From positions 1 through 57,295 of the forward strand of contig JAQWOJ010000106.1 of assembly GCA_029245905.1 (NCBI GenBank): a DNA stretch of 57,295 nucleotides, read 5' to 3'. This DNA is from Gammaproteobacteria bacterium. GTDB taxonomy: Bacteria > Pseudomonadota > Gammaproteobacteria > Pseudomonadales > Pseudohongiellaceae. Position 1 is the stretch's first letter. Each line of letters opens with the position of its first letter. The notes under the pieces were generated by a model. It had not been told where the DNA came from. It was given only the letters and a program-made list of their open reading frames with translations, and searched no databases. The translations under genes and the position numbers were made by a program. Below, in pieces: positions 27,732-37,030 of the stretch.

Positions 27732-28802
27732 CTATCGAGTCAGAGGGGCCTTTAACTCTATATCGTATTTCATAATACGATTATCACGCCTCGTTTTTAT
27801 ACTCACAACATCGCCAGCGCGGTGTTGCTCCAACACATTCGCATAGTCATCTTCATTCTTAACAGATTCGCCATCTATCTCAAAAATTACATCACCAAGC
27901 TGAATTCGGCCTCTCTGCACTCTTTCTAACCCGCGCATTCCGACCCGCGCCGGATCCGCGCCGGGGACAACATCCATCACGATCACTCCTTCGATACCCC
28001 AAAGCTCCCTGTAATAATCCGGCTGTGGGATATGAGTAATGCCCAGAATTGGCGTTTGAACTCGCCCGAACGTAATTAGCTCTGGAACAATGCGCTTTAC
28101 GGTATTAACTGGTATCGCAAACCCAATGCCTGAGTTAGCCCCACTGGGACTATAAATCGCTGTATTGACCCCTATCAATTGACCTAAAGAATTTAACAAA
28201 GGTCCTCCAGAATTCCCCGGATTAATAGCCGCATCAGTTTGAATAACATCTCTTATTTTACGGCGACTAATAGAATCTATTTCTCTGCCAAGAGCACTGA
28301 CCACACCAACCGTCATAGTTGTGTCTAGGCCAAATGGATTGCCGATCGCTATAACCTTTCTACCGACCTCCAAGAGAGAAGAATCTCCCAGAATTACTGG
28401 ACTTAATTCCGATTCAGGCACGCTAATTTTTAAGACTGCCAAATCCTTATCTGGGTCAGAGCCGACAGGAACCGCTTCGTAACTTGTCCCATCCTGCAGC
28501 GTCACGGTGACAATATTTGCTTGCTGAACCACATGAAAATTCGTGACAATATAACCTTCCTCATTCCAAATAAAGCCCGTACCAGTGCCTTGGGGCACTT
28601 CTTGAGGATTTAGGGAGTAAAACGAGCGAACTAGACGAGAGTTAGTAATATGCACGACCGAAGGACTGGATCGTTTGAAAATTTCAATGTTGTTCTCTTC
28701 ATCGCTCGTCTTAAATGCTGCGTAATCTAGATCTTGGGAATTACAAAAAAAAGACGAGATACCCAAAAAGACAAAACTCATAGAAAACTCAAGAAATCTC
28801 AT
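27732..28802 (-). CDS. degS: DegS/AlgW-like HtrA serine protease with one PDZ domain
   Basis: A 356-residue trypsin-fold protease. Residues 1-20 form a hydrophobic signal or anchor segment. The catalytic triad is H90 (TNFHVV), D120 (DKDLAVL) and S198 (GNSGGPL). One PDZ domain covers about 250-350 (GVIVMDVVPGADPA, GDVIFEIDG). One PDZ domain plus an N-terminal anchor suits DegS/AlgW, which cut an anti-sigma factor to start the envelope stress response; DegP/DegQ have two PDZ domains. The substrate link is inference, since no rpoE/rseA genes are here. It is alone on minus between argH and the ABC-F gene. Confidence 0.85.
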   Translation of the reverse strand: MRFLEFSMSFVFLGISSFFCNSQDLDYAAFKTSDEENNIEIFKRSSPSVVHITNSRLVRSFYSLNPQEVPQGTGTGFIWNEEGYIVTNFHVVQQANIVTVTLQDGTSYEAVPVGSDPDKDLAVLKISVPESELSPVILGDSSLLEVGRKVIAIGNPFGLDTTMTVGVVSALGREIDSISRRKIRDVIQTDAAINPGNSGGPLLNSLGQLIGVNTAIYSPSGANSGIGFAIPVNTVKRIVPELITFGRVQTPILGITHIPQPDYYRELWGIEGVIVMDVVPGADPARVGMRGLERVQRGRIQLGDVIFEIDGESVKNEDDYANVLEQHRAGDVVSIKTRRDNRIMKYDIELKAPLTR

Positions 28803-28920
28803 GATCCAAACCCTCTAGAACATTAAAACCAAAACCCTTGTCGTATAAAATAAGTTCAATTCCAAATTTTTCAAGCCAGAAAATAATTAAATATTTCAAA
28901 ATGCCGTGAGTTTAAGTAGC

Positions 28921-30828
28921 CTAAACGTCATCCAACTTTACCTGAATTTCCAACCATTTAGTTTCTGCTTTCTTTAACTCAATGTTTAACTTTCCCTCCG
29001 CTTTCAGTAGTTCGCTTAAATGGGCTTTATTCTTCGCTTGATATAGGCTCTCACCCAGGAGCTCTTCTTTAATTTTTTCGAGTTGATTTTCTTTTTCTTG
29101 AATGGCTCTTTCGAGTAATCGCACTTCGGCCTTGAGCGGCGCTAGCATCTGGCGCTTCGCAGCCGATGATTTCCTTATCGCCTTTCTATCAGGCTTAAGG
29201 ATTTCCGATCGTCGAGGCAAGTCAACGTTAACGGTATTCCCTCCATTAAATTTCTTTACCCCTGACTCATAGTCATGAATCGAGTCAGGATATTTCGCGA
29301 AAATACCAGCATGTATCGAATAAAACTCGTCGATAGTACTTGCAAGTAGATGCCTATCATGGGAAACGATAATCAATCCCCCTTCATAAGCTTGGAGTGC
29401 GACTTCAAGCGCATGACACATATCAATATCCAAATGGTTAGTCGGCTCATCCATTAATAATAGATTTGGCCTTGACCAAACAATTAGTGCTAGCGCTAAT
29501 CTGGCTTTTTCTCCTCCAGAAAAATTACTAACAGTTTCATTTACCCGTTCTCCGTGGAAATCAAATCCTCCTAAGAAGTTTTTCATTTTTTGTTCTGTCA
29601 CTTTCCTTTCCAATCCGCTGATTTTTGACATTTTTACAATAAGGTTAAGTGGGGTTAATTCTGTTTGCAGCGCGTCCACTTGATGTTGTGCGTAATAACC
29701 CACCCTGAGTTTTTTTGACCTGATTATTTCTCCAGACAGCTTTTCAAGCTGTCCCGCCAAAACTTTTAAGAAGGTAGATTTACCGCTTCCATTAAAGCCC
29801 AACAACCCAATCCGGGATCCCGAAGTAACTACTAAGTTAATTTCATCTACTAACGATTCCTCAAAACCTATAGATAATTTCTTTATATGTAAAAGATGAT
29901 CGGGTAGAGAGCTGGAAGATGGGAAATTGAATTTGAATGGCGAATCTATATGAGCAGGAGCAATTTCTTTCATTTTGGCTAATTCTTTTAACCTCGACTG
30001 CGCTTGTTTTGCCTTAGACGCTTTCACGCGGAAACGCCTTACGAACTGCTCTATTTCCTCTCGCCTACGCTTTTGCTTTTCAAATAAAGATTCTTCCAAC
30101 GCCATCTTCTCGGCACGCAGTTTTTCATAACCACTGTAGTTACCTGTATAGATGTTAAGTCTCTCATTTTCGAAGCTAATGACGTGATTGATGGTTGAAT
30201 CAAGAAAATTACGGTCATGCGAAATTAATAACAACGTTCCAGAGTAACGACGCAACCATTGTTCCAGCCAAACTGATGCCTCAAGATCTAGGTGATTTGT
30301 CGGTTCATCTAACATTAACAGGTCTGAGGGGCATATTAACGCCGCAGCGAGATTTAACCTAACGCGCCATCCACCAGAAAATTTTTTTATCGAACGATTA
30401 AACTCATTTTTATTAAATCCGAGTCCTGACAACAATTTTTCTGCTAAATTTCTTACCTCGTAACCTCCAATAGCCTCAAGCTCACCATAAATTCTTGCAA
30501 GATCGCTCCCATTTCCGCTTTCTTCGGCTTCAAGAAGTTGTTTTTCTAACTTTCGATATTCTTTATGGGCGTCGAGTACAAAATCAATAGCCGCTCTGTC
30601 AACGCCGGGCGTTTCTTGCGACATCGCAGACAAACGCAGGCCTGAAGGAAGGAAAAACTCTCCTTGTTCGAATGATATGTCACCAGACAAAGCCTTGAAT
30701 AAACTAGTTTTCCCGCACCCGTTTCGACCAATAATACCCATTCTCTGACCTTTGTGGATCGCAAGATTAGCGTCTTTTAAAAGGGTCTGGCGACCACGCA
30801 TTAGGGTCACGTTTTTTAAGGAAATCAT
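28921..30828 (-). CDS. yheS: ABC-F family ATPase (YheS-like)
   Basis: A soluble protein of 635 residues with two ABC ATPase domains and no membrane part. Walker A motifs are GRNGCGKTS (about 33-41) and GFNGSGKST (about 342). Signatures are KKFSGGWRVRLNLA and SNFSGGEKARLALAL, and Walker B plus LMLDEPTNHLDLE and LLMDEPTNHLDID. The linker (about 240-320, rich in Arg/Lys/Glu) and the C-terminal coiled coil (about 560-635) match YheS (Uup/EF-3 group), a ribosome-associated translation factor. ATG 30828 is preferred over an upstream TTG at 30837. It is divergent from the response regulator. Confidence 0.9.
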   Translation of the reverse strand: MISLKNVTLMRGRQTLLKDANLAIHKGQRMGIIGRNGCGKTSLFKALSGDISFEQGEFFLPSGLRLSAMSQETPGVDRAAIDFVLDAHKEYRKLEKQLLEAEESGNGSDLARIYGELEAIGGYEVRNLAEKLLSGLGFNKNEFNRSIKKFSGGWRVRLNLAAALICPSDLLMLDEPTNHLDLEASVWLEQWLRRYSGTLLLISHDRNFLDSTINHVISFENERLNIYTGNYSGYEKLRAEKMALEESLFEKQKRRREEIEQFVRRFRVKASKAKQAQSRLKELAKMKEIAPAHIDSPFKFNFPSSSSLPDHLLHIKKLSIGFEESLVDEINLVVTSGSRIGLLGFNGSGKSTFLKVLAGQLEKLSGEIIRSKKLRVGYYAQHQVDALQTELTPLNLIVKMSKISGLERKVTEQKMKNFLGGFDFHGERVNETVSNFSGGEKARLALALIVWSRPNLLLMDEPTNHLDIDMCHALEVALQAYEGGLIIVSHDRHLLASTIDEFYSIHAGIFAKYPDSIHDYESGVKKFNGGNTVNVDLPRRSEILKPDRKAIRKSSAAKRQMLAPLKAEVRLLERAIQEKENQLEKIKEELLGESLYQAKNKAHLSELLKAEGKLNIELKKAETKWLEIQVKLDDV

Positions 30829-30942
30829 AGAAAACAACGCGAATTTAATTGTTTGGGATACTACTACATAATTGATTTCGCGAGAGCAAATTCGTACTAT
30901 TAATCCCCCCCCTGCCTATTTGATTCTTATGAAGCATTGAAA

Positions 30943-31641
30943 ATGAAACAGATTTTAATTATCGACGATGATGAGAAACTGGGTGATTTATTGACCCAAT
31001 ACCTAAAACGGTATGATATGAAAGTGCACGTAGCGCTGACGCCAACGAAAGGGTTTGAATTACTAAAAAAAATTAAGCCAGCCCTATTGATTCTCGACGT
31101 TATGTTACCTGAAAAAGACGGTTTCGAGATATGCCGCGAAATACGCGCGAAATCGACAATGTACGGGCAGCTTCCTATATTGATGCTAACGGCGCATGCA
31201 GAAGTTACTGACCGCATAGTGGGATTAGAATTAGGGGCAGATGATTATTTGCCGAAACCTTTTGAACCGAGAGAGCTAGTCGCGCGCATTCATAACATCC
31301 TTAGACGAACTAGTGATAGCAACACTATCCGAGAAATTCGATCCATCGTCGGATTGGAGGTAGAAATCCAGCGCCGAGAAGTAAAATTAGATGATGAAAT
31401 CTTAGAGTTAACTACTATGGAATATGAGCTGCTTGTGTTGTTCATGCAATACCCTAACAAAACTTTTTCTCGCGATGAACTTATGAATCGACTACGCGGC
31501 ATTGATGCAGAGTTGTTTTCGCGGGCCGTTGATACCTTAGTAAGCCGGCTCCGTCATAAATTAAAAGATACTTCTAAAACACCTAGGTTTATAAAGACGG
31601 TTTGGGGTCGTGGGTATATCTTTGTAGGCGAACAGCTGTGA
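30943..31641 (+). CDS. OmpR-family response regulator
   Basis: A 232-residue regulator. The receiver domain has acidic residues D8-D10, phosphoacceptor D52 (LILDVMLP), T83 and K105 (YLPKPF). The C-terminal winged helix (about 135-230) has TTMEYELLVLF, DELMNRLRG and the recognition segment RAVDTLVSRLRHKL, then VWGRGYIF. It controls transcription once phosphorylated, probably by the kinase encoded next with a GTGA overlap. Targets are unknown. The convergent ABC operon is a candidate by position only. ATG 30943 is preferred over TTG 30937. Confidence 0.9.
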   Translation: MKQILIIDDDEKLGDLLTQYLKRYDMKVHVALTPTKGFELLKKIKPALLILDVMLPEKDGFEICREIRAKSTMYGQLPILMLTAHAEVTDRIVGLELGADDYLPKPFEPRELVARIHNILRRTSDSNTIREIRSIVGLEVEIQRREVKLDDEILELTTMEYELLVLFMQYPNKTFSRDELMNRLRGIDAELFSRAVDTLVSRLRHKLKDTSKTPRFIKTVWGRGYIFVGEQL

Positions 31642-32993
31642 GCACCCTAATTAAAAATGTTCGTAGATCTCTTTTTTTTAGGTTGATGGCAATATTTGGA
31701 ACTACCGTAGTTCTTTTTCTCGTAATTATCTTAATTTCACTGCAAGTTATCAGTAGTAATGATGACACGATAGAAGCGATTCCCGATTATTTCACTCGCC
31801 ACGTAGAATCAATAATAGAGGATATTGGAACCCCACCCAATCTTTCTAACGCGATGCGCCTAGCTTCCGAATTAGATTGGACAATAAATATCCGCAATCC
31901 TATTATGGAATGGAGCTCAAACTCACAGAATCGTTTAGATGTTGACCTATCAGAATATGAAGAATCACTTACACCTGATGCAGAAAGAAGAACAATACTT
32001 GGCGAAGATATAATTCGAGTAGTGCGCGGCGGTTATGATTTCTACATGTACCAGAGCGCGCAAGAAAACGGACAATTTAATTACTTTGTTCTATATATCG
32101 CTATGACACTCGCGTCCATTATTCTATTCCTCAACTACCTCATGGTAAACAAGATGCTGAACCCTGTTCGCCTATTGAAACGAGGCGCGGAGAGAATTCG
32201 GCAAGGTGACTTAAGCTACAGAGTAAGAAGTAATCTTCAGGATGAGCTCGGAGAGCTCACTGACAGCATAAATCATATGGCTGACTCTCTTCAGTCAATG
32301 CTTGAGGCAAAACGGCAACTATTATTGGCAATCAGTCATGAGCTCCGTACGCCAATTACAAAAGCAAAATTGCGTTTGGAGTTCATGCCAGATAGCATAG
32401 AAAAGAGTCAGCTTAAAGAAGATATTGATGAAATTGATTTATTGATTTCTGATCTTCTAGAAGCAGAACGATTGAATAATGATCATTCTGTCCTCGTCTC
32501 TGAGACTGTTAGGTTTGCCGAGTTCGTAAGGCCTATAGTAGAGCCATTTGGTTCATATGAAGGAGGAGTCGTAATAGAAACTCCGGATAACGACTTTGAC
32601 CTTGAAATTGACAAACTAAGAGTAAGGCTTCTAATCACGAATTTAATGAATAACGCGATCCGCCACGGAGAGGCTAATTTGGTTAATGTTAAAGTAAGCT
32701 CTACAAGGGAAAGCGGCATTATACAGGTTAAAGATAACGGTGAAGGAATTTCACCGGAGCATCTCAGTCAAATTTGCGAGCCCTTTTATCGCGCAGACAG
32801 TTCTCGTCGACGAAATACCGGTGGCTTTGGTCTAGGGTTATATCTTTGTCGTTTGATTGCTGAAGCCCACGGAGGCCAGCTCACTATCAAAAGCGAGGTT
32901 GCCAAGGGCACTCATATTTCCGTGAGCCTACCGCGCGAAGCTCCCAAAAATTCCTTGCATCCACAGAATCAAGCAGAAAGTCTGCGTCTCTGA
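31638..32993 (+). CDS. EnvZ/CpxA-like sensor histidine kinase
   Basis: A 451-residue inner-membrane kinase starting at GTG 31638, overlapping the regulator stop by 4 nt. Membrane helix 1 is about 14-38, a periplasmic sensor of about 110 residues follows, helix 2 is about 148-170 and a HAMP domain is about 172-222. The phospho-acceptor is H234 in AISHELRTP. The ATPase domain has NLMNNAIRHG (N box), DNGEGI (G1) and GGFGLGLYLC (G2). The periplasmic domain is not recognised. The last 25 nt overlap the 3' end of the convergent GldG-like gene. Confidence 0.9.
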   Translation: MSTLIKNVRRSLFFRLMAIFGTTVVLFLVIILISLQVISSNDDTIEAIPDYFTRHVESIIEDIGTPPNLSNAMRLASELDWTINIRNPIMEWSSNSQNRLDVDLSEYEESLTPDAERRTILGEDIIRVVRGGYDFYMYQSAQENGQFNYFVLYIAMTLASIILFLNYLMVNKMLNPVRLLKRGAERIRQGDLSYRVRSNLQDELGELTDSINHMADSLQSMLEAKRQLLLAISHELRTPITKAKLRLEFMPDSIEKSQLKEDIDEIDLLISDLLEAERLNNDHSVLVSETVRFAEFVRPIVEPFGSYEGGVVIETPDNDFDLEIDKLRVRLLITNLMNNAIRHGEANLVNVKVSSTRESGIIQVKDNGEGISPEHLSQICEPFYRADSSRRRNTGGFGLGLYLCRLIAEAHGGQLTIKSEVAKGTHISVSLPREAPKNSLHPQNQAESLRL

Positions 32994-34924
32994 CTCCTTA
33001 CGTAATATCTAGCTAATAATACGATCGTCAATAAAATTGGTATTAAAATAGTATTTGCCGCCTTTAACCTCGTACCCAATTGCTCAATATCCTCTGTAAG
33101 CTGAAATCTCACCTCTCTAAGGCTTCTTCTAGTTTCTATCAACTCGTCGTTAAACCTATCGATTTCGGCCTCAATCTCAGGGGTTAACTGACCTATCGGA
33201 TTACCCTCTTCGTCTAAGTTAAGCTCAGCTAATGAGGCTTCGGTTTCTGAAACCCGACTAAGTAACACTGCCTCCTCTTCACGCAAACGGTCATCTGCTT
33301 GACGCTGAAGGTCTAAAACTCGAGAAAACGGCCTTGAGTATCGCCCTCGACTCCGCATACTTGAAAGGTCTGCTCCCCCACTCAAGTTATCTAACGCGTT
33401 GATTACAATATCGCCATTGTTGGCGAAAGGTTGGGGAATACGCTGACCAAAGAACTGACTAACCTGTACCCACAATCTATCTGTTAAAATATCAGTATCT
33501 GCAAATGCAACTATGGTAACTGGGCTAGCAGAAGTTTCGATATGCTCTATCGATGCTTCAATCTCTACTATTTGATCAATGTCTTCGTTTCCTAAATCCT
33601 CTGGCTCTGCCGATTCATTCGGCTCCAAAGCAATTTCTGGCTTACCATTAGGAAAAGCGCTATTTAACACACCGCTCACTCTCGCCCCAATCACAAAACT
33701 TTCATCTTGAGATTCAAATTCATCAAACAATAAGGAAGGATCCGTAACACTTTCAACGAACGTGCGATCCATAAGCATTGCTTCAGCCGAAGAAACGATG
33801 AGCGGTTCGAAAATCGTGTCGGAGCCGTCCAACTGACTAATTGATCCGGCAGAGGAAAGGTTAATGGTTTCTAGACGGTTTGTGATTATATCGCCTTGAG
33901 TCAAAAAATCACCTTGCACCCCAAGCATACCGAGATGCGGAACCGGCCTTTGGCCCTGCCCCATCATGACACGGAGCGCTAACTGATTATCCGTTAGCAC
34001 TTTCGTATTATCAAAACTAATACCCCATGCCTCAAGCAAACCAGGCAATTCTGAACTCATGCCCGCCGGAATTAAATTCCCTTCCGGCGATCGAGACACC
34101 ATGGAGTCGGCGTTAGGGTCAAGGAAAACAAGGGCCTCACCGCCCCGCATTAGGTGTTGATCAACGGCATATAAAATCTGTTGGGAAAGACCTTCTGGGT
34201 GCACAATCATAAGCACATCTATATCCGCATCAATTGAGTCCCCGTTTAGTTCCACCCGACGAACTTCATAAAGTTGGCGAATAAGGTCCATTATCATCCA
34301 TGGCTGAGTGCTCTGACCACTCATTGGATCAAATCCACCGTCGATATCAAGTTCAGTAAGTAACCCTACTACCACTCTCTCCGGGTTGTTAACTTGGCTA
34401 ATTAATTTCATTACCTCATATTCTAGAAACTCTTCTTGATCTGGCCGGATTAAAGGGATAGCTTCTATAGGCCTCAGGCTTTCAGGAATCTGATCATTTT
34501 CTTGGGCAGCAACTAATCCAAAATAAACCCCTTCACCACCTTGCGTAACCGGGACGGCCCTAATGCCATATTGGGTTGCTAGATCTTCATCTTCTGAAAA
34601 CGGCTCAGGGTCTATAACTCTAAGACGTAGGTTGCCATTGCTGGCTATTACGATCTCTCTCAATAGCTCTTGAACACGATTTCCATAACTGCGGATTTGC
34701 GGAATGTCTTCTGTCGCCGAGACTGAGTAGAAAAACAAAAGCTCTATCGGTTCGTCCAAACTCCCAACAATGTTCCTAGTTCCATCGGAAAGCGAATATA
34801 GCTTATCCTCGGTCAAATCTATTCGAAAGCCGGGCAAAAAACTAATAACCAAAACTCCAGTCAGTAAAGTTATCCCGATTCCTGATAATCCAAAAGAGGA
34901 ATAAAGTGATTTCCTATCCATCAA
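32969..34924 (-). CDS. GldG-like ABC-type auxiliary transport protein
   Basis: A 651-residue protein. One N-terminal membrane helix (about 13-33) is followed by a large extracytoplasmic part (about 35-610) of the ABC_transp_aux/GldG type, with LTEDKLYSLSDGTRNI and PIELLFFYS early and VLMIVHPEGL and GGEALVFLDPNADSM in the middle. A coiled coil at about 545-615 (LDLQRQADDRLREEEAV and on) leads to a second helix near 620-640 and a basic tail. With the permease and ATPase genes before it, it forms a GldA-F-G-like exporter system. This is named for Bacteroidetes gliding but is also found in other phyla with unknown cargo. It is 9 nt downstream of the permease gene. Confidence 0.85.
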   Translation of the reverse strand: MMDRKSLYSSFGLSGIGITLLTGVLVISFLPGFRIDLTEDKLYSLSDGTRNIVGSLDEPIELLFFYSVSATEDIPQIRSYGNRVQELLREIVIASNGNLRLRVIDPEPFSEDEDLATQYGIRAVPVTQGGEGVYFGLVAAQENDQIPESLRPIEAIPLIRPDQEEFLEYEVMKLISQVNNPERVVVGLLTELDIDGGFDPMSGQSTQPWMIMDLIRQLYEVRRVELNGDSIDADIDVLMIVHPEGLSQQILYAVDQHLMRGGEALVFLDPNADSMVSRSPEGNLIPAGMSSELPGLLEAWGISFDNTKVLTDNQLALRVMMGQGQRPVPHLGMLGVQGDFLTQGDIITNRLETINLSSAGSISQLDGSDTIFEPLIVSSAEAMLMDRTFVESVTDPSLLFDEFESQDESFVIGARVSGVLNSAFPNGKPEIALEPNESAEPEDLGNEDIDQIVEIEASIEHIETSASPVTIVAFADTDILTDRLWVQVSQFFGQRIPQPFANNGDIVINALDNLSGGADLSSMRSRGRYSRPFSRVLDLQRQADDRLREEEAVLLSRVSETEASLAELNLDEEGNPIGQLTPEIEAEIDRFNDELIETRRSLREVRFQLTEDIEQLGTRLKAANTILIPILLTIVLLARYYVRSQRRRLSA

Positions 34925-34933
34925 AATTCTCCA

Positions 34934-35668
34934 CTAATTTGCTTTCTTAATTTCAATCACTACAGCGCTAGCTAAGAGCCAGGCTGTAATGAAAATAGTA
35001 AAATACAAAAAATCTCGGATATCCAAAACTCCTTTCGAGATCGAATCAAAATGCGGCAAAAACCCAAGTGTCGAAAACGCATCCACTAAATACTGAGGTA
35101 CCCACTCAGGAAAAATATTTAAAAGAATTGGAGACCCCATGATTACAAATGTAAAGCATAAGGAAACGGTAAGGATAAAGGCTATGACTGCATTTTTTGT
35201 GCAAGCCGACATACAAGATCCAATCGCAAGAAAGCCTCCCGCCATAAACCAGCTCCCTAAATAAGCAGCAAAGATTATGCCGTTATCGGGATCACCTAGG
35301 TAATTTACGGTAATCCAAATGGGGAAAGTTAGAACGAGAGCAATTCCAATTAGCACCCATGCTGCTAGAAATTTTCCCAACACCGCTTCAGATAATTTAA
35401 TAGGCAACGTCAACAACAACTCGATTGTCCCAGTTTTTCTCTCATCAGCCCAAAGCGCCATAGCGATGGCCGGCACCATAAATAAATACAACCAAGGGTG
35501 GAAACTAAAAAATGGTAATAGATCGGCTTGGCCTCGCAAGTAAAAACCTCCCAGATCAAAAGTAAAGACTCCGTTGGTTATAAGAAAAATAACGATAAAG
35601 ATATAGGCCAACGGAGTCGCAAAATAACTTAGCAATTCTCTGCGAAATATTATGCTCAGATTATTCAT
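34934..35668 (-). CDS. ABC-2 type permease (GldF-like)
   Basis: A 244-residue integral membrane protein with about six helices (YFATPLAYIFIVIFLITNG, FFSFHPWLYLFMVPAIAMALWA, AAWVLIGIALVLTFPIW and more). The motif ADERKTGTIELLLTLPIKLSEAVLGKF, with a cytoplasmic coupling loop, is typical of ABC-2 permeases next to GldG-like proteins. ATG 35668 is chosen because it overlaps the ATPase stop as TGATG. The longer frame to 35755 would run 87 nt into that gene. It probably works with the ATPase as the membrane part of an exporter. Confidence 0.88.
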   Translation of the reverse strand: MNNLSIIFRRELLSYFATPLAYIFIVIFLITNGVFTFDLGGFYLRGQADLLPFFSFHPWLYLFMVPAIAMALWADERKTGTIELLLTLPIKLSEAVLGKFLAAWVLIGIALVLTFPIWITVNYLGDPDNGIIFAAYLGSWFMAGGFLAIGSCMSACTKNAVIAFILTVSLCFTFVIMGSPILLNIFPEWVPQYLVDAFSTLGFLPHFDSISKGVLDIRDFLYFTIFITAWLLASAVVIEIKKAN

Positions 35669-36597
35669 CAATCGCCCTCCCTCATTTGACTCGTAACTAC
35701 GCGAAAAACATCTTCCAATTGGCCTCGATTCACATGCATCTCTGATATAGGCCAATTTTTGATCTGGGCGATTTCTGAAATTCTATTGAATATCGGCGAC
35801 TTGTTGCTTGATAAAATCGTAAACGATGCATTCCCATTTTCTTCAACCACAACGAGTTCGGATAATTCAGATAAATCGCTCTGAGGATTATAAGATTCAG
35901 AAAAACTCACCACTACTGCATGATGGTATTTTGATCTTGCCTCCAACTCATTTGGCGTTCCATCAGCAACTATTTCTCCGGAATTGATTATGATCGCTCG
36001 ACTGCATACGGCAGTAACTTCTTCTAGAATATGAGTCGAGATAATCACAATCTTATCTTTTGCCAAATTCTTTATTAACTCTCTAACATGATGCTTTTGA
36101 TTGGGGTCTAAGCCATCGGTAGGTTCATCAAGAATCAAAACCTTCGGGTCATGAATGATTGCCTGCGCTAGGCCAACTCTTCGTTTAAAGCCTTTAGATA
36201 GAGTATCAATAGATTGCTGACACACGGTTTGAAGGTCGACGAGGTCAAGCACATTTTGAACACGCGCAACCGCGTCTTCGTTTCGGAAGCCGCGAATTTC
36301 AGCTATAAAGCTCAAAAACTCCAAAACGGACATGTCCTCATAACAAGGAGCACCCTCTGGTAGATAGCCTGTTAGCGCCTTTGCCTTTATCGGATCTTCG
36401 ATAATATCGTACCCGTCGATTTCTACCGTGCCTGCTGAGGGAGACAGGAAGCCAGTTATTAACTTCATAGTCGTGGATTTACCTGCACCATTCGGTCCGA
36501 GAAAGCCCAACACTTCCCCCTCTGACACCTCAAAATTTAGATCGCTTACAGCTTTAAACTGATCAAATTTTTTCGTCAAATTTTTTATCTTTATCAT
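35668..36597 (-). CDS. ABC transporter ATP-binding protein (GldA-like)
   Basis: A 309-residue ATPase. Walker A GPNGAGKST is about 34-42, signature LSKGFKRRVGLAQA about 133, Walker B VLILDEPTDGLDP about 152, and the switch H in IISTHILEEV. The C-terminal part (about 220-309) is an accessory domain typical of exporter ATPases of the GldA/NodI type. First gene of the three-gene ABC operon, TGATG-coupled to the permease. Substrate unknown. Confidence 0.9.
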   Translation of the reverse strand: MIKIKNLTKKFDQFKAVSDLNFEVSEGEVLGFLGPNGAGKSTTMKLITGFLSPSAGTVEIDGYDIIEDPIKAKALTGYLPEGAPCYEDMSVLEFLSFIAEIRGFRNEDAVARVQNVLDLVDLQTVCQQSIDTLSKGFKRRVGLAQAIIHDPKVLILDEPTDGLDPNQKHHVRELIKNLAKDKIVIISTHILEEVTAVCSRAIIINSGEIVADGTPNELEARSKYHHAVVVSFSESYNPQSDLSELSELVVVEENGNASFTILSSNKSPIFNRISEIAQIKNWPISEMHVNRGQLEDVFRVVTSQMREGD

Positions 36598-36866
36598 GTA
36601 ACTGCTTACCTTTCTGACATCATGTCAATTATGTGACCGGAAATAAGCCTCGCGTAAACGCCTATGCCCCTTTCCCCTTAATCCTGCGTACCGGGAGGGA
36701 AATATATTCTCACTGTGGACAATTTTCAAGACAGTACGCTTATCTTGAAGCCGTTCAAATTGGAAAGTTAGTGCTTTTGGACTTAAAAGGGCTATTAAAT
36801 AGGGTGGGTTTATGCAAATCTCAACTGTATAATTAGGATTAATCGATCAGAAATTATCCTAACAAT

Positions 36867-36998
36867 ATGAAAGAAATTCTATTTTTAACTTTTATCTTAA
36901 TGACGGTTGCATTAGTTACTCAATGTGGCCAAAAAGGCGGCCTAACTCGCCCTGAGCAAACCGATTTAACCGCATTTATGAAAATTTCGCCCACCTAA
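36867..36998 (+). CDS. lptM: LptM (YifL/LppL-like) small lipoprotein
   Basis: A 43-residue frame. Residues 1-19 form a hydrophobic lipoprotein signal, the lipid-carrying cysteine is C20 (V-T-Q-C), and CGQKGG follows, matching the conserved CGQKGPL start of LptM (YifL) proteins. In E. coli LptM helps mature the LptD/LptE outer-membrane LPS translocon. The gene lies just upstream of lysA-dapF, its usual place, and is easy to miss because of its size. The tail after residue 25 is poorly conserved. Confidence 0.85.
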   Translation: MKEILFLTFILMTVALVTQCGQKGGLTRPEQTDLTAFMKISPT

Positions 36999-37030
36999 AA
37001 AGATTATCAACCTATAGGTTTACCTAGCTC

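Noticed and set aside
36633-36836. A 67-codon frame from GTG between the ABC operon and lptM
   Set aside because: No family resemblance, no ribosome binding site, composition unlike neighbouring coding sequence; the gap is more likely a promoter region for lptM-lysA.
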